A stretch of 64,000 bases of DNA from Hetaerina americana (GCA_022747635.1 JAKTNV010000062.1:1287501-1351500); one strand, 5' to 3'. Numbered from the stretch's first letter, positions 43,438 to 54,974 are shown. Notes: generated by a model not told the origin, from the letters alone. Made by a program: numbers and translations.

Positions 43438-44213
43438 TAATTAATATTGAACATGTTTAAGTATCGTTAATTTTAATGCCTACCATGAATTGTATAGAAA
43501 AATAGCCAATCCTGCATCTTCTTGATAAGAAAATAGTTGCCCAAGGACTTAAAATTTAGAGCACTCTTACAAAAGAACGCTAAATTCCTCCCCGTCACAT
43601 GTCTTCTTCCATGTAACTTAGCAACGAGTACTCGAAGGTCATGAAATCAACGCAATTGAGCGCACCAGAGTACGAGCGCGGCCAAGAGCTGAAAAATGCC
43701 CAATTTAAAAAAAAATAAACGTCTACTCCTATTTGTGGATTCATTAAAAAAAGAGTAATTTAAGTTTAAGTTGGATTGACCCCAGAGTTCGAGATCGCGA
43801 ACGTAACCCAATCGCAAGTCGTTCCCTTTCCTCGGGACGCTAAGGGAAGGGAAAGGGACTCGTATGAATTGCCGGCCGTCACTGTCGGCCCGATGTATAA
43901 CATTGCTTCCATCAATGCCATATTACACACACCCGTCTAAACTCCGAAATCGATATATTCTCGGGGTCTGTTATAAGTGGCTGCGATCAGTTTGCGCAAT
44001 TGAGACCGTAGGTGATTTGTAAATACATCGCTTTAGGCTGATCCAACTCCCAGCGGTTCCGTTTCCCAATCGTGGAGCGGGAGGAGGGGATTTGGGGGGG
44101 GGGGGCAGGTGCCAAGGTCACAGCGGCGGCAAGTGCCATTCCCGAAGCACACTTCTCGTGAGTGGCGACAAATAGCAGCGTTTTCTTATTCTTGGCACTC
44201 TTTTATTCTGCAG
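43438..44213. other. Unassigned sequence upstream of the first visible CD36-like exon
   Basis: Probably intron of the CD36-like gene. The last 20 bases form a pyrimidine-rich acceptor ending TTTTATTCTGCAG at 44213. A G-run lies near 44093-44106. Confidence 0.5.
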
Positions 44214-44367
44214 GAGTACGTGGAGGACGCTGTGGTCGATGGCATGAAGGCTTACCTCTTCCGATTCAAAGAAGGCGCCTTGAACAACAGCCGAGAGGAG
44301 AACCAATGCTACTGCAAGAGCACCTGCCTGCCGCCCGGATTGGTCGACGCCGAGTCCTGTTACTATG
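44214..44367 (+). CDS. CD36/scavenger receptor class B, exon (ectodomain, first cysteines)
   Basis: 154-bp exon with acceptor CTGCAG|GAG and donor ATG|GTGAGA, phase 0 in and 1 out. It encodes EYVEDAVVDGMKAYLFRF, NNSREENQCYCKSTCLPP and GLVDAESCYY. The NxxCYCxxxCLPPGLxDxxxC pattern, with the following GFPIALSYPHF, is a hallmark of the CD36 family ectodomain, where the cysteines form disulfides. NNS is a potential N-glycosylation site. CD36 proteins bind lipids or lipoproteins at the cell surface. Earlier exons, including the N-terminal membrane segment, were not found in this window. Confidence 0.88.
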
Positions 44368-44835
44368 GTGAGAGTACGACCGCGCACATACGGCTCCAGG
44401 CAATCAAATCAATATCTGAATTTTGGTCAGCATTTAGATTAAAGTCTCCAAGCTTATTCAATCTCGGTTTGAGAAATTGATATTGAAAGACAATTGACGT
44501 TATTAAAGTAATAATTGACCCGGGCATATTATACTATATTTAATGAAGCTGGTATACGTTGTATTTTATAAATACCAATTATCCTCAAATCCTCAATTTC
44601 TGATCCTTTTTCAATGAGGCCATCAAAATTCACTCCAGCTAGATAAATGCGGCGGTTGTCGCGAAAAAGTAAACACTCTTTTTAGGGTAAAGAAAGAGGA
44701 ATAATGTAAATTTTTACTGTTTTATTTCTCCAATCAGTTTCTGCGAGGTTTTCTTTAAAAGTTAATTTTTTAGAGCAATAGATCCAACGAATTTTTTTTT
44801 GCAAAAAGAGTCGTCCGAAATTTTTTGGCTACCCC

Positions 44836-45200
44836 GCAAGCTACCGCTACGGTGCGTGGCAGGGGGTGAATACACCAGACTAATTTTGATACGAATATTT
44901 TTACCCCAACTGCGGTAGGAGAACGTTATTTTGACCCCTTAACGTTCGCGAATAAAAATACATCTTAAATCTACCTTTTCTACCCTTCATCTCTCTAATT
45001 TTATTTTTCCTAACGTAGTACGACAGGGGTAGTAATACATTTTCAACATCATCACTGCTAATCAGACATCCTTACAATTTATATGCAATCTGTAATTTAA
45101 CATTCGCTCCATTGAGTGATTCTCAGCCTAGCTCCTCTAATATTTTGAATAGGCCACTAAGTGCATCATAAAAACGTTTTATGATAAACTGTTTCGTACG
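44836..45200 (-). mobile_element. CR1 3' fragment in intron 1 of the CD36-like gene
   Basis: Reversed CR1 3' UTR (CCGCAAGCTACCGCTACGGT, GGGGGTGAATACACCAGACT) followed by degenerate RT C-terminus sequence. Inserted antisense to the host gene. Confidence 0.7.
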
Positions 45201-45776
45201 TATTGGCTACGTATCTTCACTACGCTACTAGAGATCCAATTTATTTTCACCAATCCGCCATCCGAAACAATCAGCGATTATACTCGTAATTAGAATGATT
45301 GGTTTAAAAAATTTAAAACTAAAGAAACGTGTCCAAACTTTTCAGTTTCCAAAGAAATATACGTTCATCATACGAAAATGGGAGAAAAAACATATTTCCA
45401 CAATTTTTGAAATCTGTTTATGGAAAGTTTAGAAATTACGACCGAGGAAGTTAGAAGAGTATTTCAGCGGCCTTCGGCGGTGTTTCATTTGCGAAGGGTG
45501 GGTTATGACTCAAACGTACCACTTTCAACTTTGTTCCATTTTCAATTCAATTATCAAGTGTAAAATGCGGTTCCAACAAAATATTAGGCGCATACCTGCC
45601 GACACATAACTGCACAATTATACGGACGGACGAGTGTCAACTGGATAACGGTCGAAACGTTTTCGTGCCGCCTTTAAAACGTATATTGAGGCACCAGAGT
45701 CGACGTTATTTTTAAGTAAGACTCTGTTGGTGATTCTCCTTCGTTGTGCATATGTTTTAATTTCACTTCTCCTCAG

Positions 45777-45895
45777 GGTTCCCGATCGCCCTTTCGTATC
45801 CGCACTTCTACCAAGGAGACGAGAGCTTAATCGGCGCCGTCCAAGGCATGAAACCAGTCGAAGAGGAGCACGCGTCCTACTTCTACATACAGCCG
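45777..45895 (+). CDS. CD36/scavenger receptor class B, exon (ectodomain)
   Basis: 119-bp exon, acceptor CTCCTCAG|GG, donor CCG|GTGAGT, phase 1 in and 0 out. It encodes FPIALSYPHFYQGDESLIGA, then VQGMKPVEEEHASYFYIQP. The sequence SYPHFYQGD and GxxPxEEEHxxYxxIxP align with the most conserved part of the family. Joining to the preceding exon gives a continuous frame (…CYYGFPI…). Confidence 0.9.
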
Positions 45896-46577
45896 GTGAG
45901 TAGAGCAGCCCCTTTCCTTTAACTATCCACATACTATTTCGTGGGGCATTCGGCTCACGATTGATGACAAGACCAAAAGAGGGCATTAGTTTGAGCAGTT
46001 TTCATTATTTCGGTAATTGTTTTCACATCAGTTTTCCAATGGACGGGGTAAAAATTGGAAATTCACCATATTTCTTTCGAAAGACCTTTGGTCAAAGCAA
46101 AGTGTTCTATGCGCGTGTGGTATATAAACTTCACCTAAAATTCTTGAAAACAATGCATTTTCCTATGCTGATGATTTTACATGAATCCTAAACTTAATTA
46201 AGGGTAAATTACATTCAAATACGCATTAAGACTATTTTTGAAGGTTTTCGAATAAATATAAATCGCTCAAGCGGAACTACTCAAGAACTGTCTGGAAATA
46301 AATAACTAGAGATTTATAAATCCAGGTCGGTTCTCTGTGACGCCGTAGAAGTAAATTTACGGTAAATTAATTTCTACTGTAGTACTCTAGTTTAGATTGC
46401 AAAACAATTTTTTTAAATTTATCATCCACGTTTTACTCTTCCTCGCTGAAAAAGACGTTCTTAACTTGTTATCTTATTCGATTATTAAGTTTAGGGCTCA
46501 CAGTTAGTCATTAGTTATCTTACATTAGAGTACGCAAAATTATCATTCGATTTTTCATTTTTATAGACACTTTTCTA
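45896..46577. other. Intron 2, unassigned part
   Basis: AT-rich intronic sequence; no element recognised. Confidence 0.5.
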
Positions 46578-46945
46578 TACAGGGTTCGGCGCTAAGATCC
46601 GGACAAATTTCAATTTGAATTTCCCGCCATATCGTAGTTCCACTGGAGGTCACGATTGGCGTTCTTGGGATCTATAGGCATCTAGTAAACAGTCTTAACA
46701 TCAAAATGGCCGAGATGTTACGCACGAGTGCGGAGTACAATCGAAGAGCCGCTATTATCGAAAGTGTTGTCGCGCTGGGCGTTATATTTCGAAATAGTTC
46801 GATTCTTCTTTTGGTGTAGCCCACAGATCAACTGTACCATACGAATTTGCGGCTGAGTGTCATGACTCGAACAAGTCTACCGGGGGAAGGTTTCGCTAAC
46901 CCGGCGAGGAAATCTCATTCGAGGAAAAGCGTGCTTGTCCGGATT
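46578..46945 (+). mobile_element. Decayed Tc1/mariner-type fragment
   Basis: CAGGGTTCGGCGCTAAGATC may be a terminal repeat. A frame MAEMLRTSAEYNRRAAIIES and, in another frame, ANPARKSHSRKS resemble the N-terminal DNA-binding part and linker of a mariner-related transposase. Heavily decayed; no catalytic motif. Confidence 0.35.
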
Positions 46946-49057
46946 TAAGCGCCGCGCCCTGCATATCTTTCCCAAAATGCATACACTGGTTCCATTGAAG
47001 CCTGCAGATATCGACTTCAAAAAAACAGACCATTCGGGACTTAATCTTCCAGCTGCGAATTTCCTCAATAAATAAGATTTTTGGAACTCTTTCAAGAAAA
47101 TGACAGAAATAATTGGAATTTAATAAATGTTCGATGACGTGCTGCACATTCCAGTTAGATGCTTTTTTCTCTCGGTGCTTCCGACTCAATGGAATATCAT
47201 ACCATATCGGGTTTTGCAACTGTAGGAGGCATACTTGGAACAAGTCGTTTTTAAGTACGCTTCGCGACTCAAAGAAATGCTCAAATGTATTTTTCTTGGA
47301 CTGCATTTATTGATTTCCACGCGTGCTGTTGGCAACACTGATTTCCAGTCCCTGTATTCTTGGCAAACAAGCTGCGGAATTATTCAAAACTCAACCTGGG
47401 CCTGTCTCTCTCCATTTTAGACAATGCTCGAGGAAAGTTGGATCGGCGCAATTGCACATCGCGTACGGGATGTGCGAGATAGAATTCCACCAATGCTATT
47501 ATGTATAAGCAACAACTCGGCTCTCACCCACTCGATAGAAGCCGCTCCGGCATTAGGAGGTGAGCACATAAAACGCCAGGACTCAAATTATTTCGAAGCC
47601 TCTCTTTGAACGAAATGTTAATGCGGAAGCTTGCGCAGATCCTGCGAAATAGAGCGGTCGTATTCCTCGTGGGGAAGACCCTGACATACTTACTTATTGT
47701 AGTTATGCGCAGCAGATCTTGCTATTTAAACGCGCGCAATGGTGCGTGGGTCGGTGCACACACACTGCGACGTCACACTCGAAAAGGACTTGGCATGAAG
47801 CACTGGGTTCTCTCGGTGGAAACGCTCGCTTCATTTGAGCGCTGAAGTGCGCTCACTCCATTTCCTTCCCGTCGGATGGGATGTTGAAGTGCCGAGGCCC
47901 CGACGCCCCCCTAAGGCCAATGCCATACTTCCTCTCTCCCCACACACTGCCAAATTTGTCGTGATACTCCCTCGTGAAATAATTGGGAGATACATTTTTG
48001 TATGGTAATCTAGTGGTTCACCGATACGTTCGATAAGTCTGAAAAAAACAGCATTAGCTTACGTTAGGTCTTAACTATGCATAAAAGAAACGTCTCGAGT
48101 TACATAAAGCAGAACGAAAATGCACTAAAAACTAGCCATGATGAAAGGAGGGTAATTCTCGTAAATTTAATCTTGAAAACGGTCCGAAGGATTTTGATAA
48201 AGTGAGGAATTCACCGTTCTGGGGTCTGAGAAAGCGATTTCTTAGGATTCCCACTCGGAGAGAAGTCACTGAAGCGGGTATGATTCATTAAAAGGGTAGC
48301 TACGTTTTGCTTACGATACATAATCAAATAGACATGCCGTTGTTCAGCTATTGCGCTTACGAAAATAGCATAAAGTAGGAATAATAATAATAATAGTCCA
48401 CAATGATTCTGATGGTGGAATTACGTGTATGTTAAAATAAAATGTTACTACAAATGTTCTTACTCCGACCCAAACAAAGTAAAACTGATAACCCACCATT
48501 GTTCGATGCTGATTTTCTATTTTAGCTCCAATTTGTCTTCCATTTAACTTCGCTCATCGATAATGATGGAGTATATTTAACATTTCTCAAGAGAGTACAT
48601 TCAACCCGTCAACGTATAAGAAGTAAGGCTCGATCTTCCACGCGCCATCAATTAATGAAATGCGGCTGAGGAAATGCAGACGTTAGAAAAGGGCTTTCGC
48701 TAAAGCGAAGGTGAAGAGGAACTCCGGATGTTTATTCCCCCCTCCTTGCAGACTGTGCAGGGAAGGCTTCGATGGGTCGAGCGCAATTGAACCGACGCGA
48801 TTTGGCGGTAAACACGACTGCCTATCCGCCAAACGATCGCTAACCGCACTCGGTTCATGATTTCCCTTTGGAGTGACATCCGCAGACTTCCGCTTACGCA
48901 GAAGGACGAGAGGAATGGCACCGTGCACCTCAAGGTCGTGAACTCATCTTGCGGACGTAATAAAAGGAGTGAAAGCCTGGCAGACGTGACGCCGGGAAAT
49001 TTCAGTGTGGTTGCAGCACAAATGATCATTCTTGCGAGGAACACATTCCTTTCAATA

Positions 49058-49060
<3 letters not shown>
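46946..49060. other. Intron 2, unassigned part
   Basis: No repeat family or exon recognised. A short (AAT)n lies at 48380-48394. Open frames of 60-80 codons occur on both strands without homology. Confidence 0.45.
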
Positions 49061-49091
<31 letters not shown>

Positions 49092-49200
49092 GTATTGTGT
49101 ACATATATATATATACACACATATATAGACAAATATATATACACATACATACACAAGCACACAACTTCCCCACCATTCCTGTAGAGCGAACGTCTTTTAT

Positions 49201-49272
<72 letters not shown>

Positions 49273-49322
49273 CACACACACACACATATATATATGTGTG
49301 TGTGTGTATATATATATATATA
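49061..49322. repeat. (TG)n, (TA)n and (CA)n microsatellites
   Basis: TG repeats at 49060-49074, long pure TA at 49204-49266, then CA and TG blocks. The mariner inserts at a TA at its end. Confidence 0.9.
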
Positions 49323-49529
49323 TACTACCTTGATCAAAAAGTTCCCGGAATAACCACCGTGTGGCGCTCCCATCGTTCCGATTTGAGTTCTGTTTTTTTT
49401 GTTAAATTGGTACATCTGTTGTTGATATTCCCTTTAAATCTTAGTGTCATAACTTGACATTTGCAAAAGTTACGTAGCCAAGAGTACATCTATCTCTGTG
49501 TGTGTTGGCGATTTTTTACAATTGCAGAA

Positions 49530-50778
49530 ATGGATTCAAATTTGCAACAACGAACTTGTATTAAATTTTGCGTAAAAAACGGATTTAGTGGCGCACGGAC
49601 GTTGGACCGTCCGTCGGATGGGACGTTAAACTGTGGACCCCTTGGCGCCTTTCGTAAAGAGTAGGCTAATGCCGACGCCGGGTTTCTCTCCACCCTTCAT
49701 CCTTTCCTATCCATCCCCTATGGCGCAAATGACCTTAGCTGTCGGTCGCCTCCCCTCAAAACTACTACTACGGACGTTGGAAATGTTGGAAAAGTGTTTC
49801 GGCAACGATTCTCTAAAAAAAACGGTCGTTTACCAGTGGCACGAGCGGTTCAGAAGTGGTCGTGAATCAATGGAAGATGATGAACGCAGTGGCAGACCAT
49901 CGACATCGAAAGTCGGTGAAAAAATTGATAAAGTAAAAGAAATGTTGGTCAATAACCGCAAATTAACCATCAGAGAAATAGCGGAGGACTTGAACATTGC
50001 CTATGGATCCGCCCAAGACATTGTGGTTAATGATTTGGGTTTCCGTCGTGTAGCAGCAAAGTTGGTGCCAAAAGACCTCAATTTCATGCAAAAAAGAGAC
50101 CGTGTTGACGTCGCAAAAGACATGATTTGCGAGGCTGAATCCGATCCCACATTCATCAAAAGGATCATTACTGGAGACGAGACGTGGGTTTATGAGTACG
50201 ACACGCAATCCAGACATCAGGCAAGTGAATGGCGTTCACCAAATGAGCCGAGACCAAAAAAACCACGTCGTGTTCAGTCAAAAAAGAAGGCAATGCTGAC
50301 GGTTTTCATGGATTACAACGGTGTAGTGCATCATGAATTTTTGCCAGAAGGCCAGACAGTAAACAAAGAGTATTATTTGGGCGTTATGAGACGTTTGCGT
50401 GAAGCAATTCGCCGAAAGAGACCAGAAATGTGGGCAGAAAACTCGTGGATTTTGCACCATGATAACGCACCGTCGCACAGTGCTATCATTATTCGTAATT
50501 TTTTGACGAAAAATGCAACAAATACCATCCAACAGCCACCGAATTCACCTGATTTGGCTCCCTGTGACTTCTTTCTGTTCAATCGAGTTAAAAAACCATT
50601 ACGGGGAACGCGTTTTAGCAGCCGAGAGGAAGTAATGGAAAAATCGCAGGAAGCACTGATGGACATACCGAAAACCGAATATAAAAAATGTTTCGAGGAT
50701 TGGATCAAGCGCTGGCATACGTGTGTTGCAGTCGATGGGGATTACTTTGAAGGGGACAATATAGATTTAGATGAATAA
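49530..50778 (+). pseudogene. Mariner transposase (element B), interrupted by a SINE
   Basis: ATG at 49530 (MDSNLQQRTCIKFCVKNG). After 77 nt the frame is broken by the SINE plus one target duplication (49607-49781). It resumes in the same phase at 49782 and stays open to the stop at 50778. Apart from this insertion it would be about 357 codons. The DNA-binding region has WHERFRSGRESMEDDERSGR. The catalytic core has TGDETWVYEYD, HHDNAPSHSA and SPDLAPCDFFLFN. The C-terminus ends FEGDNIDLDE. No other lesion is seen, so this copy was probably intact when the SINE entered. Confidence 0.88.
49607..49769 (+). mobile_element. SINE family 1, 5'-truncated, inside mariner transposase
   Basis: 163 bp starting CCGTCCGTCGGATGGGACGT and ending CTCAAAACTACTACT, equal to the 3' half of the SINE at 29474-29783. 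It is flanked by perfect 12-bp duplications ACGGACGTTGGA at 49595-49606 and 49770-49781. Confidence 0.92.
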
Positions 50779-51099
50779 ACTTGTATTTTTAATTTTCTGA
50801 ATAAATTCCGGGAAATTTTTGATCAACGTAGTATATACTACCTTGGCCCCATCTTCCCCCAGAAGGTGGTAGTTTGGCTACCAAAAATTAGGAATACGTG
50901 TTGGTTTCATTTCTATGTGTTTATCTGTGCCTTTGTTCGCTAGCGCTATCTCGCTTCTCTGTTTAAATTGTTATTCACATCCGTGAGACTTCCCCTCAAT
51001 AAATATTTATGTGATGTAGAAGCACTCACAAGAGCAATGTAACATTTGAACGGCATAGTAGAACATAAAAATAAAATAGATACCGCGTAAAAGGACACT

Positions 51100-52062
51100 A
51101 AGTTACGTTGCCCGCCTTATCTCTAACTGTTAGCATAGATCTCCCTTTCTTACTTCCCGATAAAGATATAACTTTGCTGTGCAGCGCACCGATTTCACCC
51201 TTCCTCTGCAGACTTTCCATATCCTCGAACTGCGTCTTCCACCAAGCTTCTTTTCCTTTATTTGTTGCCCGCCTCATTTTATTGTTTAATTCTTTTACTT
51301 CATTTTGCCTAACTCTGTATTTACATTCTTCCATTTTCTCTACTCATCCATCTTTTTAATCATCTCATCCGTGATCCATGGTTTCCTTGTCCTTTTAGCA
51401 TTAACGGTTCCAATAGTGTCTTTTGCGGCTTTAGACAACCCTTTCTTGATACTTTCCCATTTTCCTTCGATAGTACTTAGCTCTTCACCATCCTCCAGAA
51501 TTTTCTGTACCGCCTGTTGGTACTCCTTCCTTTTCAATCCATTTAATGCTTCTACATTCCAGTTTCTAACTCGCCGCCCCTGCCGTATCTTTTCGAAACG
51601 GACGCTACATTTCATAACAACTAAATTGTGGTCAGAGTCCGCTTCCGCTCTCGGGAAGTTGTGCGAATTTATCACACTGTTCCTAAACCTGTGTCTAACC
51701 AGGATATAATCTAGCTGATACCTTTCTGAGTCACCTGGCATTTTCCATGTATACCGACGTCTTTTGTGGTGTCTAAACCAAGTTTTGGTGATGACTAACC
51801 CCTGTCTCCTGCAGAACTCAACTGCTTTCTCCCCGCGGTCATTCCTCGTGCCTAAACAGTAGTCCCCGACCTCGTCACCATCTCTTCCTTCGCCTACCGT
51901 CACATTCCAATCCCCCATTATTATCAAATGTTTCCCTGCAGGAACACACGCGATCATGTCCTCTAACTCATCGTATATCCTATCGACCTCTTCTTCCTTA
52001 TGGTTGCTCGGTGGCATGCATACCTGAATAATAACTAAGTTCGCCGGTTCTGCTTTTAGGGA
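51100..52062 (-). mobile_element. RTE fragment: endonuclease and linker
   Basis: The minus strand encodes NLVIIQVCMPPSNHKEEEVD, HLIIMGDWNVTVGEGRDGDE, GLVITKTWFRHHKRRRYTWK, YQLDYILVRHRFR and ADSDHNLVVMKCSVRFEKI. The catalytic residues of the APE-like endonuclease (GDWN, SDHN) are present. It then continues through WESIKKGLSKAAKDTIG and [17 protein letters not shown]. One frameshift near 51338. Best-preserved endonuclease in the window. Lies antisense in intron 2. Confidence 0.88.
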
Positions 52063-52066
52063 TATA

Positions 52067-52126
<60 letters not shown>
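52063..52126. repeat. (TA)n microsatellite
   Basis: TA tract at the 5'-truncated edge of the RTE fragment. Confidence 0.95.
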
Positions 52127-52128
<2 letters not shown>

Positions 52129-52172
52129 TACGTCTGTGTGTATGAGACGATAATAATAATTTATTCTTTCAG

Positions 52173-52298
52173 GACGTGGGTCTGCCATTGAGGATGGCTG
52201 CACGCTCTCAGATCAACATGGCTGTCCGAGGAATGAACGGTATAAGACGCGTCGAGAGATTCCGAAATATGGTCATACCTCTCCTGTGGACAGAGCTG
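52173..52298 (+). CDS. CD36/scavenger receptor class B, exon (membrane-proximal ectodomain)
   Basis: 126-bp exon (42 codons), acceptor CTTTCAG|GAC, donor CTG|GTAAGA, phase 0 on both sides. It encodes DVGLPLRMAARSQINMAV, then RGMNGIRRVERFRNMVIPLL and WTEL. It matches the family segment with G…L…A…R.Q.N and VIPLLW near the end of the ectodomain. Confidence 0.9.
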
Positions 52299-52640
52299 GT
52301 AAGAACAAAATCTTGGTTGGGCAATCTCCGAATGGTTTAAGAACTAATGTGTACCATTGTTAACCCAAACCCACGGTTCTTATGATTGTCCTTCTATAAA
52401 AAATAATAAGACATTTAAAGAAACACCAATACCATTATTTGAATGTAAACAGACATGATCTAAGATGAAGCAACGTTGACAGTGGACTGAATAATAACTA
52501 TACCGACAAATTACTTATGCAGTCGATGTAAATGGATTTGAATGCCACGCGAATAGTTAGAGCGTATTCCCTCCATCAATGGACCAACCCGAGGAATCAG
52601 TTCACTCACGACTTCATACATGGAAGACACATTTCGGCCC
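52299..52640. other. Intron 3, unassigned part
   Basis: No element recognised before the tRNA-like/palindrome complex. Confidence 0.5.
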
Positions 52641-52646
52641 ACACAC

Positions 52647-52700
<54 letters not shown>
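52641..52700. repeat. (TA)n microsatellite
   Basis: Pure TA tract preceded by CACACACAAA, the mirror of sequence right of the palindrome. Confidence 0.9.
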
Positions 52701-52702
<2 letters not shown>

Positions 52703-52765
52703 GACCCTCTGATCAGCAGTCCAACGCTCTACCCACTGGACTACCGCGACCCACACACACAAATA
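52698..52765 (-). repeat. tRNA-like segment, left inverted copy
   Basis: Reverse complement of about 53122-53186 (GTCGCGGTAGTCCAGTGGGT). Part of a larger inverted arrangement around the palindrome. Confidence 0.7.
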
Positions 52766-52808
52766 TATATATATATATGCTTTCGTAGACGTAACACGGA
52801 AGTGCCGA

Positions 52809-53039
52809 ATAGTACAATACACAGTAACACACAATATAGAAACACAAAAAAAGAAGAACACTCACACGTTATTTCTTGATATTTCGACGGAAACAATCCG
52901 TCTTCCTCTGAAGATATAGAAGTAATGCATTACTTCTATATCTTCAGAGGAAGACGGATTGTTTCCGTCGAAATATCAAGAAATAACGTGTGAGTGTTCT
53001 TCTTTTTTTGTGTTTCTATATTGTGTGTTACTGTGTATT

Positions 53040-53046
<7 letters not shown>
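52809..53046. mobile_element. 238-bp perfect palindrome made of Penelope family 2 termini
   Basis: Two 119-bp arms with no spacer, centred between 52927 and 52928 (AGTAATG|CATTACT), identical base for base. The ends are ATAGTACAAT and ATTGTACTAT, the same terminal sequence as the Penelope element at 37146-37248. Each arm carries CAGAGGAAGACGGA, then TTCCGTCGAAATATC, a degenerate hammerhead-like core. I interpret it as a foldback derivative of Penelope family 2, analogous to 9798-10208. No clear target duplication; the right side abuts (TA)n. Confidence 0.75.

Positions 53047-53125
<79 letters not shown>
53047..53125. repeat. (TA)n microsatellite
   Basis: About 80 bp of pure TA right of the palindrome. 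Confidence 0.95.
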
Positions 53126-53128
<3 letters not shown>

Positions 53129-53132
53129 GTGT

Positions 53133-53203
53133 GTGGGTCGCGGTAGTCCAGTGGGTAGAGCGTTGGACTGCTGATCAGAGGGTCCCGGGTTCGATTTTCC
53201 CGG
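53133..53203 (+). repeat. tRNA-like sequence (SINE head or decayed tRNA)
   Basis: GGTCGCGGTAGTCCAGTGGG, GAGCGTTGGACTGCTGATCA and a near B box GGGTTCGATTTTCCCGGG, which has an extra base in the TΨC loop. Not a functional tRNA. It lies between two (TA)n tracts and has an inverted partial copy at 52698-52765. Confidence 0.5.

Positions 53204-53206
<3 letters not shown>

Positions 53207-53268
<62 letters not shown>
53207..53268. repeat. (TA)n microsatellite
   Basis: Pure TA. Confidence 0.95.
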
Positions 53269-53272
<4 letters not shown>

Positions 53273-53319
53273 CATGCCAATAAACACGATATCCCGCCAT
53301 GCGGCGAACAAATATTCAT

Positions 53320-53602
53320 AGTAGAAGTAGTTTTTTATGGGAGGCGACCGACAGCTGAGGTCATAGGGGATGGACAGGAAAGGTTGAAGGGTGGAGAGAA
53401 ACCCGGCTTTACGAAAGGCGCCAAGGGTTCCGCAGCTTAACGTCCCATCCGACGGAGGGCGTACTCACTTAGAGTGCCCTCTTAAAAGCACCTAAAGTAG
53501 GGATCGCGATACCTCTGATAAATGTTCAACACCGCCGGGATTTGAAGCCGGGCCCTCTGGGTGGGAAGCCAGTACGTTAACCACCGCACCATCTCGATCC
53601 TC
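53320..53602 (-). mobile_element. SINE family 1, near full length
   Basis: Reverse of the SINE at 29474: GAGGCGACCGACAGCTGAGG, AACGTCCCATCCGACGGAGG and a tRNA-like head ending CGCACCATCTCGATCC. Flanked by 12-bp duplications ACAAATATTCAT at 53308-53319 and 53603-53614. Located in intron 3 of the CD36-like gene. Confidence 0.88.
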
Positions 53603-53614
53603 ACAAATATTCAT

Positions 53615-54974
53615 TCGCATGGAAATAGATATAAGGAAAACGGATAGGAACATACACAAAGGACGAACACGTATGTATACATACACATTCAAACACAAAC
53701 AACCCGCCAAACGGTGAACACATGGCTATTAATATACAGGGAAGAGGGATAGGAACACAGATGTTTGCCCTTATGTGTGTGTTTGTGTATATATATGTGT
53801 CTGTCTGTCTTATTATACTTCCTACGTATTATGCTTGCCCTCCGATGCAATTTCTCCTCGCACCACTCTCACACTCACCGTTCCGCATCAAAGTGCACCA
53901 CTTCGGCCCTGTACTTCTCTACTACGGAAAAACTGACGAATGCTTCCACATTACCATTAATTACCGACACACACAAAACAATTTCTCCTCCCCCCTTCCT
54001 CCCCAAAGGAATTTTACTCAAATGACCCCTAAGGGATTGGTGGGAGGGGGGGTGAGTCGGAGGAAGGAAAGATGCGCCGTTTTATTAGGTTTCTTACGAT
54101 TAGGTTTCTTAAGGGTGAACCTTACTTGAGGTGAGTTTTTTTACAATTTCAATTATCTTCTTTACATTTTTAATCATCCATCAGCACCAAACCGAACCTT
54201 GAACGAATTCTAACCAAACTCCCTTCCGAATTATTTAAGCATCCATCTAACTGTTATAATAATTTCCAAACGTTCATTCCATTCCACTTCATGCACTGTG
54301 ATACGAATAAAATCAAACGCAAGCACTTTCGCTCGGGACAGCGTGGTTTTCCAAAAAAACACGCAATTGAAGCGATCAATCTTATAGAAAAACCCTTTTC
54401 CCACTATTGCAGGGCCAGATCCCAGGTGTATCCCTAACATGGGTCAGTAAATATGAAATCAAATCGTTCCCGTTTGCCAGAAAATAGCGTCCCCATGCAC
54501 CTCGCGCACACGGGCACTGGCGATTCCCGAGGACGACGCCCAGTCCGCGCCTCGCCCGTCCAAAGGCAATTAAATTGTTAAATGGGAAAGCCATCCTTCT
54601 CCCCACGCAATAAAATCCCAACGACTTCCAACAGATCACGCGTCCACAATCCCCCAGATTCATTCCTGCGACCCAGGGCGAACCATATTGCCTCTTCCCA
54701 ACCCTGCTTTCAGCCTACGATCACGGATAAACAAGTCAGCATCGGGAATTGCGCATTCAGTCGACGTCTGGACATGCACGAAATTCCATTACGGCGAAGT
54801 CTTGCCGTTAATGTCGTGATTTTGGAGTCCAAATAGGAACTGGGCCGAATGCGGGGCGGCCCAAGTCGCAGGTCTGGCGGTCGAATCCCGTCTCGAGCGT
54901 CAGCTTTGTGTTTGTCCTGGGATTAAACTTACAATATGAGGTCGGATACACAAAATTAAACATGTTTTCAGTAT
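53615..54974. other. Intron 3, unassigned part
   Basis: No element recognised with confidence. 54842-54900 has a B-box-like GGTCGAATCCC and may be another tRNA-derived piece. Confidence 0.4.

Larger units (their letters stand above)
49325..50831 (+). mobile_element. Mariner element B, interrupted by a SINE
   Basis: 1507 bp between TA dinucleotides, about 1332 bp without the SINE insertion. Left end CTACCTTGATCAAAAAGTTC; right end, reversed, CTACGTTGATCAAAAATTTC. It keeps the normal 3' end that element A has lost. It lies in intron 2 of the CD36-like gene, in the same orientation. Confidence 0.92.

Noticed and set aside
53133..53203. Functional tRNA gene
   Set aside because: The B box region has an extra base, the acceptor stem does not pair, and it is duplicated and embedded in TA repeats. 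More likely a SINE head.
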